A stretch of 64,000 nt of DNA from Spodoptera frugiperda (GCF_023101765.2 NC_064220.1:5146001-5210000), one strand, 5' to 3'; shown: positions 23,583-35,540, counted from the stretch's first letter. The notes: generated by a model from the sequence alone, not told the origin. Program-made: numbers and translations.

Positions 23583-23815
23583 TACAGGTTATGATCATCA
23601 TCATATTATCAACCACAACTGCTGAACATAGGACTCCCCCAATGACAAAATAAATAGACCGGTTGGAAGCGACCTGCATCCAGCGACTCCCTTTTTTAAG
23701 GGGGGGAAATCATCCAATGAGTTCTCCCGTGGCGAGAGGGAGTGTCAGGTTCTTACTAACTATCCAGCGACCTTAATCAGGTCATCCACCTTGTGGGTGG
23801 ACAGACAGGTTTCAG
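23583..23815 (+). repeat. interspersed repeat interrupted by a nested insertion
   Basis: Recognisable family text (GCTGAACATAGGACTCCCCC ... CACCTTGTGGGTGGA). It is split by a 74-bp piece of family C at 23688-23761, flanked on both sides by ATCCAGCGAC (23678-23687 and 23762-23771), a 10-bp target duplication. A related copy is at about 32195-32305. Confidence 0.75.
23688..23761 (+). mobile_element. truncated family-C SINE-like insertion with 10-bp target duplication
   Basis: Carries AAATCATCCAATGAGTTCTC and GAGAGGGAGTGTCAGGTTCT, the family-C core, bounded by the duplicated ATCCAGCGAC. Confidence 0.72.
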
Positions 23816-24869
23816 GTTATACTTTATACATATTACTATCGCATATTAAGCACATGTCAAACAATATGATCAACGGTGCAATAAAACCTTTAGTACATGC
23901 TGATAAAAGTGTTGTATAATCTTTATCAATGTGGGTCAGTAGAAATAGATAATGATGATTAGGTCAACAGGGGTGTCCCTAAACTATAAATAAAAATGGA
24001 TCACTAATATGTGTGTCCGTGCTTGACTCTCAAATGATTGTATCGCATCGGTTATTGTAGACACAACGTTTTGGTGAAATATGATAAAAATTAGAAAGGT
24101 TGGAATTTCAGGGTATTATCGAGCAATGTCGATTCGGATCGCTAGTGAATCTATTTAAATAAAATGGATTACTGATTATTTTTTCTTATGATAATTGAAA
24201 GTTGTAAATATTTTAGTTTGTATTCATATGTTAGTCATAGGTATAATATTTTTTGTTTTATATATAATTTTTCTTTAAGTAGGTTAATGTTCTATAATTT
24301 AAGTTAAATATGTATTATTATTTATCTATACTAATAATACATAACATCTATTCAATAAATAGTTTTTGACTTGGACCGAAATGTAATGACTTCTTAATTA
24401 CATATTTCAGATCATATTTTAGATCAAATTGAATAACTTGTAGTCTTCATGCATATGTGTACGTAAAAGCATGAGTTATTAAGTTACAAAAATAAATTTC
24501 AAATCTAAGGTAAGTCATATTTTACCCGTTCATCGCTTCATAAGTATGTAAGATGCTTGGCGAAGTAGTAAGTAACCAAACGTTGGTTCTAACAGTTAAG
24601 CTGTGTTTGACCTACATACAGGCACCTTATTATTATGTGCAGGTAAAGTATGAAGATAAAATCTTTGAAGAATTTTTATTTTATCGGATAGTGCAAGGAA
24701 CAAGCAGATGGGTCAAACATCAACAGCCCGACAACTCAGTCACATCGACATCAATAGTCGGACTGTAGTCTATCAAACCATAGCCAGTTTGGAGACAGTA
24801 GTTTAAAAGCATCAGGTTTACCAGAGAACGCGTAAAAAAATCTAGTAACTACTAGTTGATTAGTACTAG

Positions 24870-24907
24870 GTTACAGTACAGTACAGTAACAGTAACAGTT
24901 ACAGTAA
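24870..24907. repeat. short (A)CAGTA tandem repeat
   Basis: Iterated ACAGT/GTAACA units immediately left of a family-B SINE-like copy; may be the expanded tail or target of that insertion. Confidence 0.6.
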
Positions 24908-24914
24908 ATACTAG

Positions 24915-25060
24915 GTTTTTTATGTTATTAACCGGTAAACGAGCAGACGGATCACCTGATGGTAGGCAATCACCGCCGCCCATGGACACCCGAAACACCA
25001 GAGGCGTTACAAGTACGTTGCCGGCCTTTTGGGTGTTAGGAAGTTAAGGGTTGTTGGAGA
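24915..25060 (-). repeat. family-B SINE-like copy
   Basis: Minus-oriented: AACGAGCAGACGGATCACCT, CGCCCATGGACACCCGAAAC, then GTTGCCGGCC. Well preserved against the 27-kb copy. Confidence 0.85.
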
Positions 25061-25618
25061 ATTGGAGAATTTCTTTGTCAGCTTTTACGAATCCCACAGG
25101 AGAAGTAGTTACCACGCCTTCTCTTTCTGCATTCTATGAATCAACTATTGGTAAGCAATCGGCATCGGATAGTTTGATACCCTCTACACTAGAAGAGTTA
25201 CAAGTGCGTTGCCAGTCCTTGAGGGGCAGGGAGGCATGGATCTCCAGTAACCTCACATCACACGGCGATAAAAATAAAAATAAAAGAGTAAATATAACCT
25301 CTACCATCTTCAAACAAGAATAGATTATCAAGAATACATCATGTATATCATGCCCTATTTAATTTCTTTTTTTAGATAGCTTTTATATTTATTCTAAAAT
25401 TTCTTCGTGACGTAAGGATGATGACGTCAAAAGAAACAAAATGGTTGTATAGAGCACGGATTTGACCTATGATAATATGAAAATTGCTGGTGGATTAAAA
25501 TGGTCGAATTTATTAAAGTTTATAATACGTGTATTGTGTAAAAACATAATATTTTTTTTATATATTTTGTATTTTTATCATGTATAGAGTTATGTACTGA
25601 ATGAGATGATATACATGA

Positions 25619-25765
25619 TAGGTGCGGTGGCTGCCGCGCAACGTGTCGCGGGTTCGATATCCGCAAAAACAACACTTTGTGTGATTCACAGATTGTTATT
25701 CTGAGTCTGGGTGTTATTGTGTATGTGAAGTTGTATGTTTTTAAAAATACAGGAGAAAATCCTAA
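25619..25765 (+). repeat. family-A SINE-like copy
   Basis: Plus-strand, diverged: GTGCGGTGGCTGCCGCGCAA, box-B-like GGTTCGATATCC, then CTTTGTGTGATTCACAGATTG. Confidence 0.78.
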
Positions 25766-26949
25766 AGTAGGGCAATGATAAAAACAAATATTTTTAGCGA
25801 CATGGAAAGAATTCTGCAAGAAAAAGATGGTGGTGATATTTCAAAACCCACCCGATTCTCGAGAATCCACCTCTATGCATGGAGAGACAAAGGGTGGCTT
25901 TTATGTCTACCCCATTGATTTAAATTTTTAATCAGCACGCCACTATGGTCAATATAGTAATGCCTATAAGCACTATGTGACTTCGGAACTGTCTGGAATC
26001 AGACTGCGAACTGACGGAAGACGTCGTGGGTTCAGTAACAGCTGTAGCTACAACTGCAATGCTAGTATTGGTTAATATGCCTTTTCGATGAATAACGTAG
26101 TGGTATCGTTGAAGTCAGCAGCAATACAAAGAGAAGATTTGGATAAACAGCCTGTCTCCACTTCTACTGGAGAGCTAAGAGCGTTAGTTGAGAACCTAAC
26201 TAAAGTGTTATTGAGTGCTAGTTTTATTATTATTTGTATCGGTTTTTTTTAAATCCTGTCTCTAGTAAACAGATAGATCCTACACAGCTAAACAGATAGA
26301 TCCTGCATATATCTGTTATTAATATTAATTCTATTTAATAGAAAATTTAATTAATAATATAATAATTTCCTGAAACAGTACATAATCAAAGATTGCTGAA
26401 AATCATAAATTAAAACAAAAGGATAGGATAATTACCAAAGTGAAGCACATGATAGCTCACATTACATTTTTCAATGAATGAAAGTGTATTCATTTTTTTA
26501 TTGTTTTATTGTATTCAACCGTTGAAATTATTTGTTTTAAAACTGAATAAGCTATTATTAACTTCAAGTTTGTGTACCTATTGTAACTTGTTACTTACCT
26601 TTATCATATTGTGTTGACAGACCGCAAGCTGTTTGCGGCTCCAGTCATAGTTGGCGGCGCCCGCGTCGAGATCTAGCGCTCATCTTGAATGGCGTGCTCT
26701 GATTGGCTGCTACAAAAGTCCAGCACTTGATTGGACCAATCACGTGTTTCTACTTAATTGTCATTGTTCTATTACTATGATTATAAATATAAAAGTTTCG
26801 ATATTCACTCAAGTGTCCACTGAAGAAATTATTTATGAAATTGTAGAGATTTTTGAAGTTCTTAACATTACTGCTTGTAGACTATCGTTGATGTTGACTA
26901 CCTTTAAACAAAGAGAAAATAAGTATTAGACATTGGTCATTATTGAAGA

Positions 26950-27245
26950 GTGCCCCGTTGGTCGAGTGGGTGCAAGTTTGACCTTCAATAGAAGGTAAGC
27001 GGCAAATGGTAATTTCATAACACAACACCTTTTATGAGAATAGTGAGGTTACCGGAGGTCCAATAATTTCCCTTTCCAATTTTCCCAATCCCCGATTCCC
27101 CAACAACAACTTAAATTCCTAACCCCTAAAAGGCCGGCAACGCACTTGTATCGCATCTGGTGTTTCGGGTGTCCATGGGCGGCGGCGATTGCTTACCTTC
27201 AGGTGATCCGTCTGTTCATTTACCGGCTTATACCATAAAAAATAA
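26950..27245 (+). repeat. near full-length family-B SINE
   Basis: Starts with a tRNA-like head (CCCCGTTGGTCGAGTGGGTG, box-A-like), continues GTTACCGGAGGTCCAATAAT, the core GGCCGGCAACGCAC, and ends with an A-rich tail (ATAAAAAATAAAATAAAAAG). This layout shows that the family is a Pol III-type SINE and fixes its orientation. Confidence 0.82.
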
Positions 27246-27361
27246 AATAAAAAGATGTAGTATAGAGATGTATGTGTTAAATGTAATTAACACTCCAAAT
27301 GCAATGTTAATATCCGTGTGATAAATAAGAAATTTTAGAAAAACAAAAAAATGCTCATAAC

Positions 27362-27440
27362 TGATCCGGGATTCGAACCCGTGACCACTAGGTTGGCAGT
27401 CGTAGCAAGCGACCATTCGGTCACCGAAGCAGTCAGGAGG
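27362..27440 (-). repeat. tRNA-derived SINE head or tRNA pseudogene
   Basis: Minus strand has a box-A-like TGACCGAATGGTCGC and a perfect box B GGTTCGAATCC, ending in a T run, but no acceptor stem pairing. It is a tRNA relic, not a working tRNA. Confidence 0.6.
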
Positions 27441-28019
27441 CAATGAGACAGAGACTTGCTGTACATACAATGACAACGACGACTATTTATTTATGTTTGT
27501 ATCTATTTCGTATTATCAAACAGAAGAAATAAGAATACAGCACAAAAATCTTTACAGGCACCATAGAATTCCTAAGTTTTTAACAAAATGATTAGCAAGA
27601 GGATTTCAGCTAAGATAAGAAAGGCTTTCAAGGCAATACCAAACTAGGCTAAACAATGTGAAGAACATTATAGAAAAAGAAAATTACCCTGTAACCCAAA
27701 TGCATAATTGGACATTGCGGGACTGTTATATGTAATTTCGCACAAGGTTGCAATATCGATTGTGGAATGGTCTGTTTGTTACTTTCCAACCTTAATAACA
27801 ACCTCCAAAGTAACACATTCAAGTATTTCGCGAACAAAACAAGAATATTGCACCGAGTAATCGTTTTCGTGACACCACTCTCAAAATAGCTCCCATTCAA
27901 CAATCGATACCTAAAAATACCCTTAAAATATCGTCACTGTTGTTCTCGTCACGAATGTCTCACGGACGCTAAGACAACTCTCGCTCCATCCACCGAGATA
28001 TCGACGTAAATATTCGATT

Positions 28020-28640
28020 CCCACTCGCTCGGTCAGATCTAAAAATAATAGTTGACAAGGAGCGGGTCGGCGGTGTTATTGGATAGATAGATAGGTGGTG
28101 TGGAACGTTATCAAACAGACATTAGCCGCGGTCCTCCCACGTCATCGTCATTCATCCGCTTCGATCGCACGCACACACGCGCGCGCCCACGCGGGCCACC
28201 ACACCCGCGCCACCACCGGGCTCGCAGCACCCAGCACACCAGCCGCGCCATACTTCTCCATACAAACTATCCACCACGTCGCCCGACACTCTCACACAGC
28301 CGTCCACCATCTTAAATTCATTCACAAAAATCGCTATGCCACAGCACCTATTTGTTTACCGTTTCACGCCTCTCTGAGCACACTCCCACAATAAAATTGA
28401 ACATGGCTACCTTCTATCGTCGAGGATGTTTCGTTTCACACTCGTTTTCTTGTTGTGAATGCGTTTTTAGCTCGTTTTTTGTTGGCAATACGGTCGGTTG
28501 GTTGTGCACGAGGGCATTACGCTCGTACGTCGCGGCGGACAGTGTGCAACTGAAGAATGGTGGCAGGACTGCGGACGGCCGCGGACGCGCCTGCGCGCTA
28601 CTACCCGCCAAAATACACCTACGCGCATGTATGGGTTTGT
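28020..28640. promoter_or_regulatory. CpG-rich island, candidate promoter (possibly for the TRMT9B-like gene)
   Basis: About 600 bp of CpG-rich sequence in an AT-rich setting. On the minus strand it shows AAGATGGTGGACGGC (YY1-like start-site motif) near 28300-28316 and an initiator-like TTCAGTT near 28548-28555. The TRMT9B-like gene needs a 5' exon in this direction, about 19 kb upstream of its ATG. No donor could be fixed, so the link is inferred. Open frames inside are low-complexity and not convincing. Confidence 0.4.
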
Positions 28641-28752
28641 AGGCTGTGGTTCTCTTTCAAAACTTGCACAGATAATATTTCATCATTAACTGTCGCCAAA
28701 TTCATTGCATTTACTGAGGGCTTTATTAAATAAACGAACACGCACTTATTTC

Positions 28753-28855
28753 CGTAGCAAGCTGATTGCTACGCGATAACGAAATTGTTAATTTATTTTC
28801 GTAGCGACTGTGCTACGGGCGACTACGGCGTAGACTTGCTTGGCAGATTGTAGCA
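28753..28855. repeat. CGTAGC-rich palindromic patch
   Basis: CGTAGCAA (28753-28760) and TTGCTACG (28766-28773) form a hairpin; three more CGTAG/CTACG motifs follow by 28835. A similar patch is at 34225-34285. Confidence 0.5.
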
Positions 28856-29439
28856 TTTTCTTGTAAAACTTTTGAATCAAAATAAACTTTGTTAAGCATT
28901 TTAAAACTATTTGATTTAATTGATGTGGTGTTTAAAGTATGGTGGTAATTAAATAGACACATTAGACATATGGGTTAACATCTAATAGAAATAATAGGTA
29001 ATAATATTTTTTTTTGTCTTAAAAAGACCAAAATGTCTACACTATGGTACGAATATGTGTTAAATGCCTACATCATGTTTAATAATGCGACCTAACCGAT
29101 CATCTCTCTATATTTAGACCTGTCACAGCACATAGGTAACACATTCTACACGAGAGCTGGGAAGTGTTGCGTGGAAATTGGAATCATACAATGGCGCCGT
29201 TAGTTTGTTATTATTTATAGCTATCTTATTTATATCTCGTTTATAAATAGTAATTCATATTGATACTATAAAGAGCGAAGAGCATTTGAAGGCACTTTTA
29301 TGATATAAACTGTGTAGTTGCAACGTGCAACGTCACGCGTTTTATCCCCGAAGTGGTAGGTAGAGGTGCACATTAAATACTGTACAATGTATATTGTGCA
29401 TTTTAAACCCACTTTATAACTTTTGTATTGTAAGTTCCC

Positions 29440-29625
29440 TGTGATGGGGGTGAGCCTATTGCCATATACTGTGCACAATTTCAGGCTCCGTGCTACTACT
29501 AGAAATTTTCAAAAGACCGAAAAAAGCCCAGTAATACTTTACCCGATCTGGAAATTGAGCGCGAGACCCCTTGTCCGGTAGTTGCACTTGCGACCACTCG
29601 ACCAATGAGACGGTATGTAGTTAAA
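29440..29625 (-). repeat. family-E tRNA-derived SINE-like copy
   Basis: Minus strand: TCATTGGTCGAGTGGTCGCA (box-A-like) followed by a GACAAGGGGTCTCGCGCTCA segment. A related copy is at 31255-31430; a tail-like fragment is at about 62650-62710. Confidence 0.68.
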
Positions 29626-29814
29626 TGAGCAATAAACATTATGTTATTGTATGTAATACTTATGTGTATTAAACGCCCTAGATCACCTTGTTGCGTCGAA
29701 CAATTTTTCTCAGATATTTCTTTTTATTTCGGTTTCAAATTGAATATTTTCAATTCGATATTGAATTAAGTAAACGTCGACAAACGGAGAAGGAAAACAT
29801 CGCGAGGAAACCTA

Positions 29815-29955
29815 TCCTAATTATAAGTTTGAAATCGCCAACCAGCATTGAGCAAGCGTGGTGATTAATGCTCAAACCTTCTGCGTGCGTGAAGAGGTCA
29901 TTGCAGTAGCCACTTAACAGGCTGTTGATGTGATATGTGATTGAACTAAAGAGTT
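29815..29955 (+). repeat. LINE 3'-end-like repeat
   Basis: Shares AACCAGCATTGAG(C/T)AAGCGTGGTGATTA and the GTGAAGAGG block with 53885-54070. I recognise this as a widespread lepidopteran repeat, probably a non-LTR element tail. Confidence 0.6.
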
Positions 29956-30379
29956 TAAAAATATTCAACATCATACATCTACAATCATTAAACCAAAGTA
30001 AATAAATTTAAAAATTAAATAATGAACCGCAGGCGACCATTTTTTGTTCTCCGTCTGTATTTAGAACTATTTCAGGTCATTCTATTTTGACTACAGTCTG
30101 ACAGTATTATTTGTTGGTAATTTAATTATGTGTTTTATTTCGGTAACTGTTAATAAAACCCTGATACCTTTTTACCCGATGTCGACCTTTAGACAGTTTT
30201 ATAAAAAGGTCACCTGTTAGATATGTACTTGGAGGTCTATTGGCAAAAAGTCTATAAAATATGATATGTATGAAGAGACAACGCCTTGTTTGTCTATAAC
30301 TGGCAATCAAGATCAAATACAAATGGGTGTAAGAAATTGACATGTATATACTAATAAAAAAAAATAAAAAAAATAACGG

Positions 30380-30570
30380 GATTATTTTCTTACAATTTTT
30401 TAAACGTGAAAGTTTGTGTTTACGTTTGTTACTCAATTACGTTAAAACGGCTGAAAAGATTTGGATGAAATTTCAAATAGTGCTAGACTAAGATCCACAA
30501 TAACACATGGGCTACTTCTTATTCAACAGGAACGCGGGCGAAACCGTTGATAGAAGCTGGTAATAAATAA
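30380..30570 (-). repeat. family-D interspersed repeat
   Basis: Minus-strand copy: GAAGC...TTTCGCCCGCGTTCCTGTTG and GTAACAAACGTAAACACAAA. Other copies lie at 30815, 31008, 43495, 51945, 55070, 56435 and 56880. Confidence 0.65.
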
Positions 30571-30814
30571 AACTTTAAAGTTCTTGGCTTTCATTGAACA
30601 TTTTCTTGCTTTCTCCATCAATGCAGTGTCGTCACCAATTGAATGCCTGGCACCCACACGTTGGCATTCTCATTGTAATGACTTCTTGCATACTGTCATG
30701 TACCATATTGATGAAATGTCTCCTTCATAGAATCGCTGTGTATCGTGACTCGAGCTGGGAGACATTTTAACCCGGTTTATGGAAGAATATACGTTAAGAA
30801 TATACATATACTAA

Positions 30815-30985
30815 TTTCTACCAGAGGCTTTACTCGCGTTCCCGTGTGATAAAAAGTACACTTTATGATAATCTATCCTGTTCCAAATTTTATTCTGATT
30901 CCTTCAGCTGTTTTGACGTGATTCAGTAACAAACATAGACACAAAAACAAACTCACAAACATTTACATTTATTATATTAGTAAGA
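30815..30985 (+). repeat. family-D interspersed repeat
   Basis: TTCTACCAGAGGCTTTACTC, CGTGTGATAAAAAGTA, and the ATTATATTAGTAAGAT end typical of the family. Confidence 0.72.
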
Positions 30986-31007
30986 TACATAGGTAAAGAC
31001 ATATATT

Positions 31008-31190
31008 AACACTAGCTTCTGCCAGTGGCTTCGCCCACGTTCCTGTGGGATAAAAAGTATCCTATCACACAAGTCAGCCCATACCCTGTCTGTATACCAA
31101 GTTCCATCAAAATCCGTTAAGTAGTTTCAGAGTGATTGACGGAGAAACATTCAAACAAACAAACTTTCACATTTATAATATTAGTGTGAT
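31008..31190 (+). repeat. family-D interspersed repeat
   Basis: Well-preserved copy: ACTAGCTTCTGCCAGTGGCT, GGGATAAAAAGTATCCTATC, ending ATAATATTAGTGTGAT. Close to the 51945 copy. Confidence 0.8.
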
Positions 31191-31254
31191 AACACCTTTG
31201 GATTGAAGAAGGGTTTGACAGAGGTGCATATATAACATAATATTATGTTAAAGT

Positions 31255-31430
31255 CCCGTGTATTAGAGCGTAAGCCTATTGTTATATACCGGACACAATT
31301 CTAGACTTAGTGTTGTAATTCAGAAAAAATCGAAATACTAAAAAAAAATATAACACTGCCCGACGCAGGATGCGAATCTGAGACTCTTGTTCAATTGTAC
31401 TTGCGACTACTCGACCAACGAGGTACGTAA
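31255..31430 (-). repeat. family-E tRNA-derived SINE-like copy
   Basis: Minus strand: CCTCGTTGGTCGAGTAGTCG then a degraded box-B region. Aligns by eye to 29440-29625, including the GAGCGTAAGCCTATTGTTAT flank. Confidence 0.65.
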
Positions 31431-31542
31431 TCGAAGAAAATAGTAGTTTTAAACCGTTCATCTGTTCGTGACATTTAAACTCGGAAATTGTTGATTTAAT
31501 TTCGCTGCAATTCAAGGCTGAATGCTTCACTTGATCTGGAAA

Positions 31543-31856
31543 CAGGGGCGTAGCTAGCGCCGTATCTGCCGTATCAATTATACGGGGCCCCCAGGTTACG
31601 GGGGCCCCAACGTGCTTGAGCAATAAATAAAACCTTCCCAATTTTTTATTTCATATCACAAAAGTCCAATTAATCAGTACATACCTTTCTTTTTCGCGTA
31701 AAGCATGCGTTCAAAAGTTGGCAGTAACTTTAGGAAAGTTAACGTCTATAAAATAATAAGGGCCTCCAAACATGGATTCGCTGTTTCGACAATAAAGAAA
31801 AATGGGCCCCCAAACATTTTTTATACGGGGCCCCGCCAAGGCACGCTACGCCACTG
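31543..31856. mobile_element. hAT-like MITE with 8-bp target duplication
   Basis: 314-bp element with ends CAGGGGCGTAGC and GCTACGCCACTG (inverted, one mismatch). It is flanked by TCTGGAAA on both sides (31535-31542, 31857-31864). CAG...CTG termini with 8-bp duplication are diagnostic of hAT. GGGGCCCC-rich subterminal repeats are present. No transposase; the open frame at 31705-31965 runs out of the element. Confidence 0.88.
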
Positions 31857-32194
31857 TCTGGAAATGTTATCGTTGAACCATAAATCTTGGGGTCGATTTA
31901 ATTATGGAATCGATTTGAAGATTGAGTGCTCCTATGTCTCAAAAGGTCATTATTGTAATTATTAGTATTTACATATTTCATAAATAAGGGTCTCTGAATT
32001 ACGTTGTATAAATTTCCTATCCTATACAGCTCAGCAGTTGTATTTCTCCTAATAGCTATAGAGGCAAACAAACATACTAGTAACGGCTAAAAAAACTCAA
32101 CAACAAATCGACATAGACGTGTATAGAGTGTTACTTAATTTCCACATACGTACACAACTCACGTTAGTCGCAACTCGCTAGTAATAAGTGGCAC

Positions 32195-32305
32195 ATCTGT
32201 CATCATCAACAGTTTGTAGCAGTCTACTTCTGGACTATAAGCCTCTTCTACATAAGTAGGATTCCCTTAATCCCCATACCTGCCAGGTGGGTTAGAGATC
32301 ATAGC
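32195..32305 (+). repeat. interspersed repeat related to 23583-23815
   Basis: CATCATCAACAGTTTGTAGC ... CTGGACTATAAGCCTCTTCT ... CCTGCCAGGTGGGTT. It abuts the family-C copy that follows. Confidence 0.55.
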
Positions 32306-32317
32306 GTAAAAGATTCA

Positions 32318-32515
32318 GGATTATCAGAGAGCGATGCTATCCGATATCTAAGCAATAAAGAATTCCGGAGCTGCGGACTACATAGCGGGTTTACCGGGGC
32401 TCCGGCTCGAAAAGCAGGAGTAGGAACAGGGTGGTTTTTAGTCAGTAAGAGTCTGACACTCCTTCTCGCCTCGCTCAAAGCGGGAGAAGTCATTAGATGA
32501 TTTTCCCCCTTAATA
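32318..32515 (-). repeat. family-C SINE-like copy
   Basis: Minus strand: TTCTCCCGCTTTGAGCGAGG, GTGTCAGACTCTTACTGACT, AAAACCACCCTGTTCCTACT, CGAGCCGGAGCCCCGGTAAA. Others at 36845, 45378, 61330 and 62380. Confidence 0.82.
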
Positions 32516-33529
32516 AAAGCAAGTTTATACAAATAATTAGTGGAATTTTACGTATAGGATACCCCCAGAAAGAGATGATAGTGTCTAATGTGTTCTTCTC
32601 TGCCGGCATAACACGGTATACACATTTTACACATGTATCGAATTAATGAATTAACCAGTTCGTTATCAAACAAAGGATTTGTCCTCTCTGTGGATCGATA
32701 CGTTCGCTCCATCCATTCAGTTTTATCCGCAGGATACTCAGACGTCTTACGTTAGGATGACGCACGAAGATTAGGGCGCTCGGTCCAGGCCGAGACACTC
32801 CGGCGCCGGTCTGGCTAGACCGAGGTCAGACGAAAAACCAGCCAAAAAATAAATAGTTCTCAACGTTCATTTATCTCCCTTTCAATAAAACTGTTGCGTA
32901 ATTTGTACTCGTTGCCAAAATTTAGGTGTATGTCGAATTATGGGGACGTTATGTAAAGTCGTCTGTTATGTAATCGATTTGAAATTATTTCATGGAATAT
33001 TGTGCAGTATGATTGCTAATTCACATTGATGGCAAAGTATGGGCTGCTTGACATTGGCCTCTGAATGTCAAGGCAGCCATTATAAACAGATATTTACAAA
33101 CTTCATCAGCCCTGTTTAAGTTTGTAATCACGTGGGCATGCCTTTATAATAACCGTGACAGTCTAACACTAAGTGTATTTTAAACCATAGAAATATATTT
33201 TTAGAACTACTGGTATAATAATACTCAGTGAAAAATAGCCAGTCTCCTTTAATAATAATATTGAACAAATAAATACCTATTGATTCATTACAAAAGTTTG
33301 TCATGGGCAATGACGTCACTGCTAAATGTCTCACAATTCCTAGACTCAGCAAGTCTACATAATGTCTATAAATAACTTAAGTCCTAACATTGTCTTATGA
33401 AGTCAGAGACAACGGGACATTTATGTGCAAATTATGCTTTATTTATTATATTATGACATTTTCGTCCGGACAAACTTATTTACCAACAAAACAAAACTCT
33501 AAAATATACCAATATCGTAAATATCCGTC

Positions 33530-33745
33530 GCACTCGCTACAGCGGCCGGCTACGCACGAGCCGCCTACGGTTTTGAGTTTCAGGGCATTCATACATGCGA
33601 GAGCGAGAGAGCAATCACCCAACCAACGTGGTGTACTCCAAGGGAGAAAGGGACAGGGGTAGTTATCGATCGGCTTGCGTCACAGAGAACGCGTGGGCGC
33701 GATGACGTCACGCCGCACCCGCCAATCACCACTTTAGGAAAAGGC
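33530..33745. promoter_or_regulatory. GC-rich patch with CRE and CCAAT motifs
   Basis: Contains GATGACGTCACG (CRE/ATF-type, about 33702-33713), CGCCAATCACC (CCAAT box, about 33720-33730) and GAGAGCGAGAGAGC. Looks like a regulatory region; no exon could be attached. Confidence 0.28.
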
Positions 33746-34224
33746 GCCACGAATTAGCGAAGTGTTGGAATATATTCATGAAGAGTTTTTCCTTGGTTTT
33801 ATGTCGTTTCTGGAAGGTATCAATGAAGTTTACATCCCTTACAATGTAATTGTAATCGGATGTCGTTATCGCGAATACTGAGCTAAGTTTAAGTTTTTAA
33901 GAAATGCGCGTCTTACAAGGTAATTACACTTTGGTGAAATTGGTTGAGCTATTGTTCTAATACTGTAATAAATTGGATATTAATTAACAGCATTTTTATT
34001 CCAATTTTAAGATTACACTGGACTGTGAATTAAAAGTTATAGTTTCAGTGTAAATGAATTACTATTAATAAAATTATGTATATTCATCTGTGTTAATCAT
34101 CTTCTCTTACACGTGTCGTTGCTATAAGATATTGTAAGAATCCATACCCACGCACAGTAATTTTAGATATAAAAATGAAATGGTTGTTCTGGTAGAATCG
34201 CTACATAAGAGACAATCATGAACG

Positions 34225-34285
34225 ATCGCTACGGTCCTGCTACGAAACTCGTAGAACGTCGTAGTATTTTCGTAGCAATATAATT
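34225..34285. repeat. second CGTAGC-rich patch
   Basis: GCTACG, CTACGA, CGTAGA, CGTAGT and CGTAGC within 60 bp, echoing 28753-28855. Confidence 0.45.
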
Positions 34286-35540
34286 TTATGCTCCACCACA
34301 GCGAGTACGCGATATCGAATACGCCATCTAGTAGTTGTAAATACAAACTAGTTAGGTCTCGGTGTTATTATTACAATGTAGATAACGCCACTATTTCCCC
34401 GAAGCAACGACATCTAGTGGAAAGACGAGTAACTAATTCTGTCATGATACTACAGAGTCTCGGTAGATGGCGCTGTATACAAAATGTTAAAAATACCATG
34501 TTACAAAATCATGAATTTGGATAAAAAGTCAGAATTTATCACTTTTGGTATGTAATATTATTTAGAAATGATATTGTTTATTATATGTTATGTAATTTTT
34601 TTTTATTGGGTGTTGAAAACATGCCAAATATTCAATTACCTACTATTTCAACCGCAGACTTGCGGTGATAAATATATGACGGAACATTAAATTACATAAA
34701 ACAACTCAAGCCAGTCGTAAAAACATAAATGTAGTGATTAGCAATTTTGAGTTCAATGTTCTTGACATTAGAGTCTGTAAAATTGTAAATATCAAATTTT
34801 AGTGGATATTTAGATTAGTGAACGTTTTATTTAAATTTTTATTATTACACTTCCACCAAAGTTTTATATTTCCTGTGTCTGTCTATACTAAGACTTGGCT
34901 AATCTCTGTTTACCGGAAAATTTATGTCAAACTTGAGTTTTGTTAGGACAAACAAATAGTTAATTTAAATAAAACCTTTTGTTAATTATTTTATACCACG
35001 ACAGTATCAAGAGAGCACACAGCCTACCTGATGGTTAATTTATGTTTCATTCAAAAATAACTTTTCTTTGCGTGAGAAATAAATATGAAGTAAACCTTTA
35101 AAAATCTCTTAATAAAGAAACTACTGATTAAACGTTCTATTTTTTTTCATTTGTTGGGTCGACGTTTGGCCGCTATCTCGCCCGATGATGCGGCCTACGA
35201 TGTAGCACGTCTGCCCATAAGCAACCTATTCACTCGGGCTTTTGCAATCTATAATTTACTCAAATCTTATGTTTGTACCTCTATAATCAAAATACAATAA
35301 AAGTTTTTATCGATACCACATCGAATTCACATCCGCAGTGACCTCAAAGCTAACGGGTAAGTAAATATTGCTGTTTGAAATGTTAAACATTCAAAGAGAA
35401 CAAAGAAGCTACTCCTACTTACAACTAAAGTATCATATAATATTTAAGCTAATAAAAGTAGTACAAGCTATTTATAAAATTAAGCAGCTCTAAATAAATT
35501 AAATTACTAAAAATCACGGTATGCTCACGCACATTAATGT

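Noticed and set aside
24870..24907. ACAGT-type short repeats considered as a CRISPR-like or satellite array
   Set aside because: Only about 38 bp with no spacers; it is a short tandem tract next to a SINE-like copy.
25051..25323. 90-codon open frame at 25.05 kb
   Set aside because: Begins inside a SINE-like copy and shows no domain, splice context or codon bias.
28095..28394. His/Arg/Ala-rich frames in the 28-kb CpG island
   Set aside because: Low-complexity translation of GC-rich sequence; no in-phase exon neighbours. Treated as possible promoter instead.
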